From NCBI GenBank assembly GCA_947456185.1, contig CANGPW010000009.1, positions 1 to 53,616 of the forward strand: a DNA stretch of 53,616 nucleotides, written 5' to 3'. Below the pieces are notes generated by a model that searched no databases, was not told the origin of the DNA, and saw only the letters and a list, made by a program, of their open reading frames with translations. Shown one piece after another: positions 27,873 through 36,693 of the stretch. The stretch's first letter is position 1; each line of letters begins with the position of its first letter. The stretch comes from Bacteroidota bacterium (lineage in GTDB: Bacteria > Bacteroidota > Bacteroidia > UKL13-3). Made by a program: the position numbers and the translations under genes.

Positions 27873-30800
27873 TTATTCTTTAATAATTTTTTTAATAAAG
27901 AATTCGTTGTCTGTTGATAATTTTAGTAAATAAATTCCTTTTGTTAAAGAGTTAGTATTTACCGAAACTTCATTCAATTGTTTGTTGTCAATGGTTTTAG
28001 AAATTAATACTTTTCCTGTTAAATCCACTATTTCTATTGTTGCAGTATTACTCGATAAAGTAGGCAATTGAACAGAAATATTTTCATAACAAGGATTTGG
28101 ATAAGCTACTAATTTTTTAGTTAATTGATTTTGAACTCCCATTCCGTAACCTAAAGTAAAATTGGTTATGATGGAATCAGTATTTAAGGTAAAAGGACCG
28201 GCTACTGCGTTAACTCTCCATTTTAATGAAAGCGTTTGGTTAGTTTGAACTCCCAAAGAAATTAATATACTTCTTATTTTACCAAATGTAATACCCAAAG
28301 AAGTATCTATTCCTGAAGTTTTAGAAAGTAAGCTAGCAAGTGGGTTTCGGAAGTTTCCACCTAAAGTGTCTATTGATAAAGTGTAAAGAACTGGCCCAAC
28401 CGATGAACTGATTGGATCAAGAATTGACGCAGTCCAATTGGTAAACATAGTTTGGTTAGTGTCGCCAGATATTGTTACATTGTTATTGGTAACAGGAGTT
28501 AGCACTTGAAAACTAGTTAGGGCATTGTAAGGTAATATATCATTGGCATTTCTTGGTAATATTTGATAGCCGTTAAAAGTATACGGAGCAACAGTGCTAG
28601 TTGATGTTTGAGCACCAAATCCTTTTATATGGAAGTATGTAGTAGAAGGGAAAGGAGTGTTTGCCAATAAACTTGAGTTGTAAATTCTAATAGCAGCGGT
28701 ATCGTTATTAGCAGTAATAATATTATAAGTTTGACCCGCTGTCCAATTTATTCCATTTGGTCTAGTAACAAATTTTACTGCATTTAAACGTACTAAATCG
28801 TTTTCAGTGTTTTCCGCTAAACGGGTTGTAAGCTTTGGATTAGTTAAGGTTTTACCGGTAGCTAAAACAGCTAAGCTATCAATATTTCCTATTACTAATA
28901 AACCTCTATTGGTAGATATTACTCCAAATAATTGAATGCTATCACCTTCTACAGGTATATAACCAAACGTACTTGCAGTGTTTGCCACAGTAATTCCACC
29001 TGTATTATCGCGCAATACAAATATTAATCCACCTTGCATAGCTGTTCTCTGATTAACGCCATAAACAATTCCATGTAATGACACTCTTACATTTATTGAA
29101 TCAGGAACACCAGTTGTGGTATTTGTATTTCCTATTTGAGCTATGGTATATGTAGTTGGCGGTGGAGGATTTGGTAGTGCTGTTCCATTAGCTGTAGCAC
29201 TGGTTGTTGAATAAGTTGAATCCGCATCTCTTACCACATAAATTAATACATGGTAATTGGTGTAATTATTAATGGCTGTAATATTTACAAAATTGGTATC
29301 GCCTTTATACACGCATTTAGCAGCAGTATCATTTTGGTAACGAGAGCTGATAGCTGAACTAAAATTTGCATTTGCATTAATAGTAGTAACTGTTCTGCTT
29401 GGTGTACCTTCTGTTATTAAGGTACTAGCTTTAACAAAAACCAAAGTAGTTAGTGTAGTATTGTTATAATTTGAAGGTTTTGTCCAACTAATTTTAGTAC
29501 TAGTAGTAGTTATTCCAGCAACAGTTGTTCCCGAAACATTAGTAGGAGGCAAGCCTCTAGTAGTTCCACTTGCAGTTATGGCATTTGAATACAATGAATC
29601 AGCATCACTCACCACATATATTAAAGCATAATAAAGCGAAGAAGCATTTAAATTACTTGCAGTAACAAAAGTTGAATCACCTTTATAAATACAATAAGCG
29701 TTGGTATCACCTTGGTATATGGTACCTAAACCAAAAACACTATTTCCATTATAATTAGCTGGGTTTAAATTAGGGAAACCTTGTATTACTGCACTTAATG
29801 GTTTTATAAACACTAAGGTAGTAAAGTTTGCATTTTTGTAACTGGTATCTTTTGTCCATGTTAAATTAGCAGTAGCTGGAGTATATGAAACTACAGTCAC
29901 TGATTTTACATTGATTGGTCCAGCACTGGCAGTAATTCCAGTTGTAGTCACTACAGTTGAATAATTTGAATCAACATCATTAATTGCATATGCAGAAATA
30001 TAATAATTAGTGCCTGAATTTAATCCTACTATGTTTACAAAAGTGCTATCACCTTTGTAAATGCAACGTGCACTTGCATCAAGTGATAAAGTAGTGCCAA
30101 TTCCACTAAAATTTGAATCGGCTGTAATTAATATTGGATTGGTATTTGGTGTTCCTGCTGTTATAGCCGAAATTGCTTTAGCAAATACTACCATGGTATT
30201 ATTGGCATTAACATAACCTGTAGGTTTTACCCAACTTACTCTGGCACTTGTTTGTCCAGTGGAAGTAAATAATAAGTTTGTTACTGTACGTGGTGCCGTA
30301 CTAGATGTAGTAACGCTTGCAGTAGTTGCTGTTGAATAAACACTGTCGGTGTTTTTAACTACTAAAACTGCTACTTGGTATAATGTATTTTGGTTTAAGC
30401 CTGAAATTAATACTGAGTTAGTATCACCTTTGAAAATACATTTAGCACTTCCATCGTTTTGGAAATAAGAGTTTGCTAATGTAAAATCAGTACTTGCAGT
30501 ATATGCGTTTGCCGATAAAGAAGGCGTGCCAATAGTTATTGGGTTAACGGCTTTTACAAATACCAATGTAGTATAATTACTATCAATATAATTGCTATTT
30601 TTTGTCCATGATATTCTGGTGGATGAAGTGGTAGTAGTAGTAAATGCAATGGTAAATGCCGAAGGCGAGTTTGATACAGTTGCCGCATTTAAAACATTCC
30701 AAGTATTAGCACTTCTTATTCCATCAACCAATACGCGAGGTGCATTTGTTGCAGATCCTTGGCGCAATGCCAAACGTCCTAATGTAGTAGCATCGGCATT

Positions 30801-31418
30801 AGTTCCGCCTATGGTAGCCACCGTAGCTAATGTAGGTTCAGTAGTTGGAAAACCACTTGTAAAATTATAAACCATTACTGAATCGTTTAATGTTCCAATA
30901 TTATATTGGTATTTGATTACCAATAACGAGGTAGTATTTAAAGGAAAACTATCATTGCTATATATAGCTGCTTCGTTTCCTTTTGAAATACCTATTTTGT
31001 AAAATCCAATACCAGCTGCTTTTGCATATAACCTACCTGTATAAGTAGTGGCAGAGTTTTGAGGTAAATAAGCAAAGAAATAATCACCAGCTGTAGTTAC
31101 TTTACTCACGTTAATCATCATGGAAGTATAAAGGTTTCCGGTGGTAACATTATTGAATAAATCGCGGTAAATGTCTTGCCCTGCAGTGTCAACTTTAGCG
31201 GCATTACCTATGGCCGATAGGTTATAACCAGTATAAGTTAAGCCAGTATTTGATACTTTAATTTGAGGAGTAGATGTTGTTTGTATTTGTAACCAATTAT
31301 TGGATGTTAATGCCGAATCTGTGGCATAGTCAAAGTTTTCGGTAATTAATTGTTGTGATTGAGCTGAGTATTTAATACTCAATAACAATAACAACATCAT
31401 CGTAATTTTTATTTTCAT
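27873..31418 (-). CDS. Large secreted T9SS protein with four Fn3-like modules and an OB-fold-like domain
   Basis: An 1,181-residue protein. The signal peptide (1 to about 21) is followed by a beta-sandwich-like N-terminal domain (about 22-245). Four Fn3-like modules of about 130 residues (about 250-770) each contain one cysteine in the signature [KRY]C[IV][FY]KGD[TS] and a (K/D)DADSxYST strand. A Pro-rich hinge leads to a domain resembling the DUF5689/OB-fold found in Bacteroidota surface proteins (about 785-905, with [20 protein letters not shown]). The end is a type A T9SS sorting domain ([26 protein letters not shown]). The product should be surface-exposed or released. A nuclease- or sugar-related role is sometimes associated with this OB fold, but no catalytic residues are evident. 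Confidence 0.88.
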   Translation of the reverse strand: MKIKITMMLLLLLSIKYSAQSQQLITENFDYATDSALTSNNWLQIQTTSTPQIKVSNTGLTYTGYNLSAIGNAAKVDTAGQDIYRDLFNNVTTGNLYTSMMINVSKVTTAGDYFFAYLPQNSATTYTGRLYAKAAGIGFYKIGISKGNEAAIYSNDSFPLNTTSLLVIKYQYNIGTLNDSVMVYNFTSGFPTTEPTLATVATIGGTNADATTLGRLALRQGSATNAPRVLVDGIRSANTWNVLNAATVSNSPSAFTIAFTTTTTSSTRISWTKNSNYIDSNYTTLVFVKAVNPITIGTPSLSANAYTASTDFTLANSYFQNDGSAKCIFKGDTNSVLISGLNQNTLYQVAVLVVKNTDSVYSTATTASVTTSSTAPRTVTNLLFTSTGQTSARVSWVKPTGYVNANNTMVVFAKAISAITAGTPNTNPILITADSNFSGIGTTLSLDASARCIYKGDSTFVNIVGLNSGTNYYISAYAINDVDSNYSTVVTTTGITASAGPINVKSVTVVSYTPATANLTWTKDTSYKNANFTTLVFIKPLSAVIQGFPNLNPANYNGNSVFGLGTIYQGDTNAYCIYKGDSTFVTASNLNASSLYYALIYVVSDADSLYSNAITASGTTRGLPPTNVSGTTVAGITTTSTKISWTKPSNYNNTTLTTLVFVKASTLITEGTPSRTVTTINANANFSSAISSRYQNDTAAKCVYKGDTNFVNITAINNYTNYHVLIYVVRDADSTYSTTSATANGTALPNPPPPTTYTIAQIGNTNTTTGVPDSINVRVSLHGIVYGVNQRTAMQGGLIFVLRDNTGGITVANTASTFGYIPVEGDSIQLFGVISTNRGLLVIGNIDSLAVLATGKTLTNPKLTTRLAENTENDLVRLNAVKFVTRPNGINWTAGQTYNIITANNDTAAIRIYNSSLLANTPFPSTTYFHIKGFGAQTSTSTVAPYTFNGYQILPRNANDILPYNALTSFQVLTPVTNNNVTISGDTNQTMFTNWTASILDPISSSVGPVLYTLSIDTLGGNFRNPLASLLSKTSGIDTSLGITFGKIRSILISLGVQTNQTLSLKWRVNAVAGPFTLNTDSIITNFTLGYGMGVQNQLTKKLVAYPNPCYENISVQLPTLSSNTATIEIVDLTGKVLISKTIDNKQLNEVSVNTNSLTKGIYLLKLSTDNEFFIKKIIKE

Positions 31419-31784
31419 GTTTTATTTATTTTTTTAACTTTCAATAATAGATTTATTTTTAGTTTTATACGGTAGTTGTTAAAATGAGATAAGAATTTTA
31501 CACATGAATTATAAATTACATAGAAAGAATTAAAAAAATATAAATTATAAAGTCCCGACACATCCGGAAAGTATTAATGATGAGTTGAAAATTAAGTATG
31601 GTGAATTATTAAAAAAAAGAAGTTTACTGACTATTTATTAATGTAAATGACATTAATTTAAGATTTTTAATTTTAAATATCCTATATAAAACACCTATTT
31701 AGAAGCTTTTTAGCCTAGGTAATTTTACCCTTAAAGTAATTTGCAATTATCTTTTACTTAATATCAGAATGATATATTTGAATT
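31419..31784. other. 366-bp intergenic region between divergent secreted-protein genes
   Basis: No complete gene is seen. The region must hold promoters for both flanking genes. TATATTTG at 31773-31780 matches the -7 consensus exactly but is only 5 nt from the GTG start at 31785, so it would give a leaderless message. An ATG-less open stretch at 31534-31639 is described separately. Confidence 0.6.
31534..31639 (+). pseudogene. Possible remnant of a protein C-terminus
   Basis: Between two stops, the frame reads with protein-like composition (VPTHPESINDELKIKYGELL, then KKRSLLTIY and a stop) but has no start codon. The amphipathic charged helix character differs from surrounding AT-rich non-coding DNA. 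I do not recognise the family; it may be chance. Confidence 0.25.
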
Positions 31785-32933
31785 GTGACATATGCCCAAT
31801 TCAAGCTTTTACTAATTTTCTGTTTCTATGGATTTATTTCTAAAGGCCAAGCTGTGGTTGTAAGTGAATATTTTAATGCAACTTCACCCAATGATGAATG
31901 GACAGAATTATTGGTAATTCAAGACAATGTGGATATGCGTAATTGGTCTTTAAGAGATAATAATGATGATCAAGACGATTGGCAAACACCAATAACTTTT
32001 GAAAATATTTCATTTTGGAACCACATGAGAGCGGGAACCATAATAATAATTTGGCACCGTGCTGCATCTACAGGTATTAATTTAGATATAGATAAATCAG
32101 ATGGATATATAGAGTTACATGCACAATATTCAGGTTATTTTAGTGGTGGATCATTTCCAAATAGTACTTTAAATATTGCTGGAGGTTCTAGTGATGGTGA
32201 TTTGGTCCAACTAAGAGACTCCTCCACTAGTCATATTCATGCGTTGGGACATAAAAGTTCTCCAGGTTTATCATTTACATCAATTATTCAATATAGACTT
32301 AACCATGCAAGTTCTATAAGTAGTGGTGATGCAGTGTATGTTTGTCCGGGTAGTAGTATTAGCGATTATGACGGTGGAAGTGGAACAACGAAAACAGCAA
32401 AGAGTAGTTCCCTTTTTTCAAAAGGGCTTCCCAATGTATCAATTAGTAATCCTGTAACTAACCAAACCTATTGGCGCAGCATTCGTCAGCCATCTTTTCC
32501 ATCAGCTACATTAACTGGTTCTTATAATACAGGAACAGCTAGCATTGATTTATCATGGAATGCTGCCACTGATCCATATCCATTAGATAGTTCTGTGGGT
32601 TATATAATTTTAAGAAATACATCCTCTACTTTTACAGACCCTGTTGATAGCATTTCATACTTAAATGGAAGTATTATAGGTTCAGCTACGGTTTTAACAC
32701 ATGTTTTTACTTCTCAAACTTTAAGTTATAACGATAATACCATTTTAAACTGTGGTTCAACTTATTATTACAAGGTATATGCCTTTAGATACTTTTGTGC
32801 TAATGCCAAAACTGTAAGTCAAAGCTGCAGTGCTATAAACAAAGCAAGAGGAAGAGCCTATAATGAAACTGGGACGAATATAGCAACTGTTTCATTACCG
32901 TTACCAACAACAAATTCCATCAATTCCTATTAA
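31785..32933 (+). CDS. Secreted protein with lamin-tail-like and Fn3-like domains and a conserved C-terminal tail
   Basis: A 382-residue protein. The GTG at 31785 is the only start giving a full signal peptide (FKLLLIFCFYGFISKGQA); an in-frame stop lies two codons upstream. The N-terminal part (about 24-165) has the look of a lamin-tail domain (VVVSEYFNATSPNDEWTELL, NWSLRDNN). Residues about 235-355 look Fn3-like (LSWNAATDPYPLDSSVGYII, YYYKVYAFRYFC). It ends PLPTTNSINSY, matching the tails of the next two proteins without gaps. No standard T9SS sorting domain is present. It is first in a four-gene run with 31-bp, 14-bp and overlapping junctions. It is probably a subunit of a surface structure; this is inference. 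Confidence 0.85.
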   Translation: MTYAQFKLLLIFCFYGFISKGQAVVVSEYFNATSPNDEWTELLVIQDNVDMRNWSLRDNNDDQDDWQTPITFENISFWNHMRAGTIIIIWHRAASTGINLDIDKSDGYIELHAQYSGYFSGGSFPNSTLNIAGGSSDGDLVQLRDSSTSHIHALGHKSSPGLSFTSIIQYRLNHASSISSGDAVYVCPGSSISDYDGGSGTTKTAKSSSLFSKGLPNVSISNPVTNQTYWRSIRQPSFPSATLTGSYNTGTASIDLSWNAATDPYPLDSSVGYIILRNTSSTFTDPVDSISYLNGSIIGSATVLTHVFTSQTLSYNDNTILNCGSTYYYKVYAFRYFCANAKTVSQSCSAINKARGRAYNETGTNIATVSLPLPTTNSINSY

Positions 32934-32964
32934 AACCTTTAGAATTAATTAAAAAAACACACAT

Positions 32965-33732
32965 ATGAAACACCAAACAATTAAAAATTACTTATTGATG
33001 CTATTGTTCCTTCTTGGATTAGGCATTTCTCAAATGAATGCTCAGAATCAAAAAGTTTGGACAGGAACATCCAAATTATTTGGGATAAATGGTGCTACCA
33101 ATCCTACTTCTTCTGTTATATGGAATTTGGGACTAGGAACTGCTAGTACTTCTTCAAAAACTGATAGTACAGTATCTGCTAGGGCAATTTTCACAAGAGT
33201 AAATTGGAATAATCCAACCGCTGCAATGATAATAGATACTATAAAAGTGAGTGAATCAGTAAGTGGATGTCCTAGTGTAATTGTTTCAAAATTGGTAGAA
33301 GTTTATCCTTTGCCAATTTGTTCTATAGGTAGTAACCAAACGCTTTGTTATGGAGTTTCGCCTGTATCTTTTACGTTAAATATTACCAACTATTCAGACA
33401 TTACAGGGATAAAAGATTTTCCTATTACTTACGAAGTAAGAGCAGGATCAGTAACGGGAACAGCACTTGGAGGAACATCAACTGGGAGTACTACTTTATC
33501 AGCAGCCAGCACTACCATTAATCCTTCAACCTGGCCAAGTATGGCTGCAGGAACTTCTTATTATTTTGTAATTACCTCTTTTGGTTCAAGCATTTCGGCA
33601 ACAGGAAATAATCCCGCTCCTGGTAATATTAGTTTAACTGGAATTGGTGCCAATGCATATGCAGTTTTACCTACCAATAATACTTATATAATTAGTCCAG
33701 TTATTACTGCTCCATCTATCATAGCTTATTAA
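32965..33732 (+). CDS. Secreted Ig/PKD-like protein with the conserved C-terminal tail (second in operon)
   Basis: A 255-residue protein with a signal peptide (1 to about 26, ending QMNAQ). An Ig/PKD-like module (about 27-115) includes SVIWNLGLG, ATVSARAIFTRVNW-type strands, DTIKVSESVSGCPS and a closing VEVYPLP. A second beta-rich domain spans about 115-240. It ends PVITAPSIIAY, aligning with PLPTTNSINSY of the gene before and PKPTPSAIKHY of the gene after. The first module resembles those of the next two proteins, so the genes are probably related by duplication. No T9SS domain is seen. The function is unknown. Confidence 0.85.
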   Translation: MKHQTIKNYLLMLLFLLGLGISQMNAQNQKVWTGTSKLFGINGATNPTSSVIWNLGLGTASTSSKTDSTVSARAIFTRVNWNNPTAAMIIDTIKVSESVSGCPSVIVSKLVEVYPLPICSIGSNQTLCYGVSPVSFTLNITNYSDITGIKDFPITYEVRAGSVTGTALGGTSTGSTTLSAASTTINPSTWPSMAAGTSYYFVITSFGSSISATGNNPAPGNISLTGIGANAYAVLPTNNTYIISPVITAPSIIAY

Positions 33733-33746
33733 TTTAAAACAAATAC

Positions 33747-34385
33747 ATGAAATACTTCTTTAGTTTATTATTTGTTTTTTTTATTACTGCCTTTTTAAGA
33801 ACACAGGCACAATCAACAGTTAGCCCCGATACGGTTTGTGCTGGGTCTATCAATAAAATTTTTGACGTGGATCCTACACCAGGTTCAAGTTATGTATGGT
33901 TATTGAGAAATGGAAGTACATATGGAACTATTTCAACCATTGCTGGTCGTTCAGATAGTATCCGCATTAACTTTGGTGCATCTGCGGGAATTGATACCTT
34001 AAAACTTGTAGAAATTGGTCCTTCAGGTTGTTTAAGCGATACCGTTAAAATGGCTATTGTGATTATGCCTGCAACCACTGCTACCATAGTTGGAACAGAT
34101 TCTATTTGTGTCAATAATGTATTTTCAGCAAACCGTTTAAGAATTGTATTTACAGGTACTTCGCCTTGGAATGTAACTTATACCGATGGTACAACGCCTG
34201 TTACTATTTCATCAATAATCAGTAGCCCCTATTATTTAGTTTCACCTGTGTACTCAGTTACAGGAGTTAAAAACTACACACTTGTATCGGCAAATAGCAA
34301 TGGCAGCTGCCCAGCTTCATTAAGTGGTTCAGCAAGCGTTACTGTATTTCCTAAACCAACTCCTTCAGCTATTAAACATTATTAA
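33747..34385 (+). CDS. Secreted Ig/PKD-like protein with the conserved C-terminal tail (third in operon)
   Basis: A 212-residue protein with a signal peptide (1 to about 21, ending RTQAQ). The PKD/Ig-like module (about 22-110) begins STVSPDTVCAGS and continues SYVWLLRNGSTYG, DSIRINFG, DTLKLVEIGPSGCLSDT. A second Ig-like module with a Cys pair follows (about 112-200; SICVNNVF and NGSCPAS). It ends FPKPTPSAIKHY. Its stop overlaps the next start (TAATG), which indicates translational coupling and a fixed stoichiometry with the CHU_C protein. Confidence 0.86.
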   Translation: MKYFFSLLFVFFITAFLRTQAQSTVSPDTVCAGSINKIFDVDPTPGSSYVWLLRNGSTYGTISTIAGRSDSIRINFGASAGIDTLKLVEIGPSGCLSDTVKMAIVIMPATTATIVGTDSICVNNVFSANRLRIVFTGTSPWNVTYTDGTTPVTISSIISSPYYLVSPVYSVTGVKNYTLVSANSNGSCPASLSGSASVTVFPKPTPSAIKHY

Positions 34386-34981
34386 TGAAAATAAAGGCAG
34401 TCATATTTTTACTGCTTTTACTTGCTAAACTGAATTGGTTAAATGCGCAAGTAATAGACACTGCAGTTATAAACATGCAGCAGGTTCGTTATGGAATTGC
34501 ATTCAATGTGGGTTCAACTTATGAATGGCAAGTACAAGACGGTTCAATAGTATCCGGTGCATTTACCAATGAAATATATGTGAATTGGGGAAGTGTGCCC
34601 GGATTAAAACGGATTGCTGTAGTGGAAACAAATGTCACAGGCTGCGAAAGTGATACAAATATTGCCTTTGTTTTATTGGTTACTGATACCTTAACCGATT
34701 CCTTAATTTGTATCATGCCCAATGCTTTTTCGCCTAACGGTGATGGATTGAATGATGTGTTTGGTTTTACTTTTCCAATAAGTGATTTGAATGAATTTAA
34801 ATTAGCTATTTATAACAGGTGGGGCGATGCTGTATTTATGTCTAATGATCCGTTAATGCCGTGGGATGGAACTACAAATGGAAACCCTTGTGCCATGGAT
34901 GTGTATGTATGGAAGTTAGAAATTAGCAGAAAACGATACAGGTCAATTTCAAAACATGGTACTTTTACTTTGTTACGTTAG
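34385..34981 (+). CDS. T9SS type B (CHU_C / gliding-motility-associated C-terminal) secreted protein, last in operon
   Basis: A 198-residue protein with a signal peptide (1-21, ending LNAQ). One Ig/PKD-like module (about 22-105) is homologous to those of the two preceding proteins: STYEWQVQDGS, NEIYVNWGSVPG, VVETNVTGCESDT. The CHU_C domain (about 108-198) carries PNAFSPNGDGLNDVF, YNRWGDAVF, PWDGTTNG and VYVWKLE. This type B domain sends proteins through T9SS, often followed by SprF-family-dependent surface attachment. It lacks the tail shared by the other three proteins and may provide the cell-attached base of an assembly. No SprF/PorP gene is adjacent. Confidence 0.9.
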   Translation: MKIKAVIFLLLLLAKLNWLNAQVIDTAVINMQQVRYGIAFNVGSTYEWQVQDGSIVSGAFTNEIYVNWGSVPGLKRIAVVETNVTGCESDTNIAFVLLVTDTLTDSLICIMPNAFSPNGDGLNDVFGFTFPISDLNEFKLAIYNRWGDAVFMSNDPLMPWDGTTNGNPCAMDVYVWKLEISRKRYRSISKHGTFTLLR

Positions 34982-34995
34982 TTCAATTTAACTCC

Positions 34996-35120
34996 GAGCT
35001 TGTTCGGTAGTTATCGGTACAGCCTACATTTCGACAAGCTCAATGACCGGGAATTTGAGTTTTCACTCGCACATTGCTTATGCCAAAATTTGCTGTCACC
35101 CTGAGCTTGTCGAAGGGCAT
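34996..35120. repeat. REP/BIME-like dispersed palindromic repeat, copy 1
   Basis: TTCGACAAGCTCA (35030-35042) and TGAGCTTGTCGAA (35102-35114) are perfect inverted copies. GAGCTTGT (34996-35003) and ACAAGCTC (35034-35041) form a nested pair. The segments ATTTCGACAAGCTCAATGAC and GTCACCCTGAGC recur at 41350-41443. Such elements are dispersed non-coding repeats. ORFs over them reading HPELVEG are artefacts. Confidence 0.85.
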
Positions 35121-35141
35121 CACGTAAAACTAAAAAGCATA

Positions 35142-35174
35142 AAAAAAACTCCAACTATTTGTTGGAGTTTTTTT
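35142..35174. terminator. Rho-independent terminator
   Basis: A perfect 14-bp stem, AAAAAAACTCCAAC (35142-35155) / GTTGGAGTTTTTTT (35161-35174), has a 5-nt loop. It lies just downstream of the decayed minus-strand T9SS gene end and also downstream of the plus-strand operon, so it can serve either. Confidence 0.92.
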
Positions 35175-35184
35175 GAAAATAAAT

Positions 35185-35304
35185 TTATTTCACTAAAACT
35201 TGTTTCGTTATTTCACCGGTTGAGGTATTAATTTTCAATACATATACACCAGCTGATAACGATAAATTGATTGGGATTAGTTGTTCTCCATTTTGTATCA
35301 GTAT
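35185..35304 (-). pseudogene. Remnant of a T9SS type A sorting domain
   Basis: On the minus strand the frame reads LIQNGEQLIPINLSLSAGVY followed by VLKINTSTGEITKQVLVK and a stop. This is the final strands of a type A T9SS sorting domain (GVYVLKI... KQVLVK). A stop lies immediately upstream, no start exists, and the DUF2752 gene ends 5 bp away. The 3' end of a T9SS-cargo gene and its terminator have survived a deletion. Confidence 0.75.
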
Positions 35305-35309
35305 TTAGG

Positions 35310-35624
35310 TTATAAACTAATGCCGGTTTTTATAAATGAAATTACTGTTTTGATCCAAGTATATGAGAGTAATGGTAGAACTATAATTACCATTTTATTG
35401 TATTCAAAAGCTGTTCTAAAATTAAAATGTATTCCAGATAGAACTGCCCTTGTAATTCCACATCCATAACAATCTACTCCAAATATATTTTTGAATAGAC
35501 AAATTGAATGTTGATTACTAATCCAATTAAAAGGTATCAGGAATAAAATAATAGGCATCATTAAAAATATAAAACAATATAATTTCTTAAAACCTTTTTC
35601 TATATTTTTTGATATTAATAGCAC
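35310..35624 (-). CDS. DUF2752 small membrane protein
   Basis: A 104-residue protein from a GTG start. A first membrane segment (about 16-33) is followed by the DUF2752 signature CYGCGITRAVLSGIHFNFR (CxGCGxTRA, about 52-70) and a second membrane segment (about 78-98). The function of DUF2752 is unknown. It often sits next to TM2-domain genes in Bacteroidota, as it does here, but a terminator-like hairpin separates the two in this window. Confidence 0.82.
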   Translation of the reverse strand: MLLISKNIEKGFKKLYCFIFLMMPIILFLIPFNWISNQHSICLFKNIFGVDCYGCGITRAVLSGIHFNFRTAFEYNKMVIIVLPLLSYTWIKTVISFIKTGISL

Positions 35625-35640
35625 CTATTTATTATTTCAA

Positions 35641-35675
35641 AAAACACGACATAAATTTTAGTTATGCCGTGTTTT
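35641..35675. terminator. Terminator-like hairpin downstream of the TM2 gene
   Basis: AAAACACGACATAA (35641-35654) pairs with TTATGCCGTGTTTT (35662-35675) with one mismatch and a 7-nt loop. A tracts lie on both sides. Confidence 0.75.
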
Positions 35676-35683
35676 AAAATGAG

Positions 35684-36019
35684 TTACATGAAAGATGTAA
35701 TTTGAGTAAATTTCTTAAAATTATATTTTTTTGCCCTATCCTTAGCTGAAAAAATATCAACTAACCACCAAATTAAGCAACCATAACAAGTTATAATTTT
35801 AATAATTCCTAAGGCTATATCGTCTAACCAAAAACGCTCCCAACCCAAAAGAATCGCAATTAAAAAAATGTTTGATGGCTTTTGGAATTCTGAACTTTGC
35901 ACCATAAAAAATTTATCATCTTCCATTTTTTCTAATTTATCCTTAATAATCATCAGATCTTGAGGATTGAAATTTTCGGCATTCATACCGATAAACATGT
36001 CTACTTTTGATTTTTCCAT
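35684..36019 (-). CDS. TM2-domain membrane protein
   Basis: A 111-residue protein with a soluble N-terminal half (about 1-45, charged: PQDLMIIKDKLEKMEDDKFF). A TM2 domain follows (about 47-100): two membrane helices joined by a short turn, with the typical LGWERFWLDDIALGIIKI and GCLIWWLVDIF. TM2 proteins have no general assigned function. It lies downstream of the TIR/deoxyribosyltransferase-like gene on the same strand with about 107 bp between. Confidence 0.85.
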   Translation of the reverse strand: MEKSKVDMFIGMNAENFNPQDLMIIKDKLEKMEDDKFFMVQSSEFQKPSNIFLIAILLGWERFWLDDIALGIIKIITCYGCLIWWLVDIFSAKDRAKKYNFKKFTQITSFM

Positions 36020-36126
36020 TGTTTTAGTTTTAAATTTCTTACTCTTTTGGCTTTTCAGATACGCCCCGTTTTTATTAATGGTTGCTGGTCTCCATTTACA
36101 TAATAATTAAATTAAATTATATAACA

Positions 36127-36660
36127 TTATATAGATTCATCAATAGAGTTAAAAGATATTTCTCTTGAATTAAAGTATTCTTTGACATCACTTTCTAGAC
36201 TCATCCTGAGAGAATTATTGTCTTTAAATATTACTTTACTGTTTTTGTCCACTATATACTCTGAAATAAAATAGCCTTGTAAATTACTTGGTATACCTTC
36301 TGGTAATTTCTTACCATCGATTTTTTCACGAATGAAATAAATTGATAGAAAATTATTGTTTTTTTCTAAAGCTAGCGCAATTCCGGTCTCAATAAAAACA
36401 TTTCGGTTTTCTGCAGTTATATCTATAATTACAACTTGTGAATCTTCTATTCTTTTAATTATACTTTTAAGAATAGTTCTACCTGCTGAAGCTCTTAATC
36501 TTTTATAATTAATATTGTAATTAAATTTTTTGTTTTCATTATCAGAAAATCGAGATTTAATCATATCATATATATGTTTTATAGCTTTTTCTGAATTGTT
36601 TATTTTTACATCATCATTTTTCCATTGATATGATGAAGATATTGTAAATTGATTTTTCAT
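36127..36660 (-). CDS. Predicted nucleotide-binding protein, TIR-like / nucleoside-2-deoxyribosyltransferase-like
   Basis: A 177-residue soluble protein without signal or membrane segment. A Rossmann-like core is visible: strand QVVIIDIT (75-82), then AENRNVFIETGIALAL (83-98). The D-x-T...N-x-N-V-x-x-E-x-G-x-A pattern is shared by TIR-like and 2-deoxyribosyltransferase-like domains, where the Glu (here E91) cleaves N-glycosidic bonds of NAD or nucleosides. SAGRTILKSIIKRI (58-71) precedes it. Such domains are common effectors in bacterial defence and signalling, but no sensor such as a CD-NTase or Thoeris partner is next to it. It lies between GYF_2-membrane and TM2 genes on the same strand. 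The activity is inferred. Confidence 0.65.
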   Translation of the reverse strand: MKNQFTISSSYQWKNDDVKINNSEKAIKHIYDMIKSRFSDNENKKFNYNINYKRLRASAGRTILKSIIKRIEDSQVVIIDITAENRNVFIETGIALALEKNNNFLSIYFIREKIDGKKLPEGIPSNLQGYFISEYIVDKNSKVIFKDNNSLRMSLESDVKEYFNSREISFNSIDESI

Positions 36661-36693
36661 AATTTGATAGTTAATAGTTGTTGTTTAAATATG

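Noticed and set aside
35043-35231. 62-residue plus-strand frame containing CHPELVEGHH
   Set aside because: HPELVEG is the usual spurious translation of the CCCTGAGCTTGTCGAAGGG repeat; the frame also runs through a terminator.
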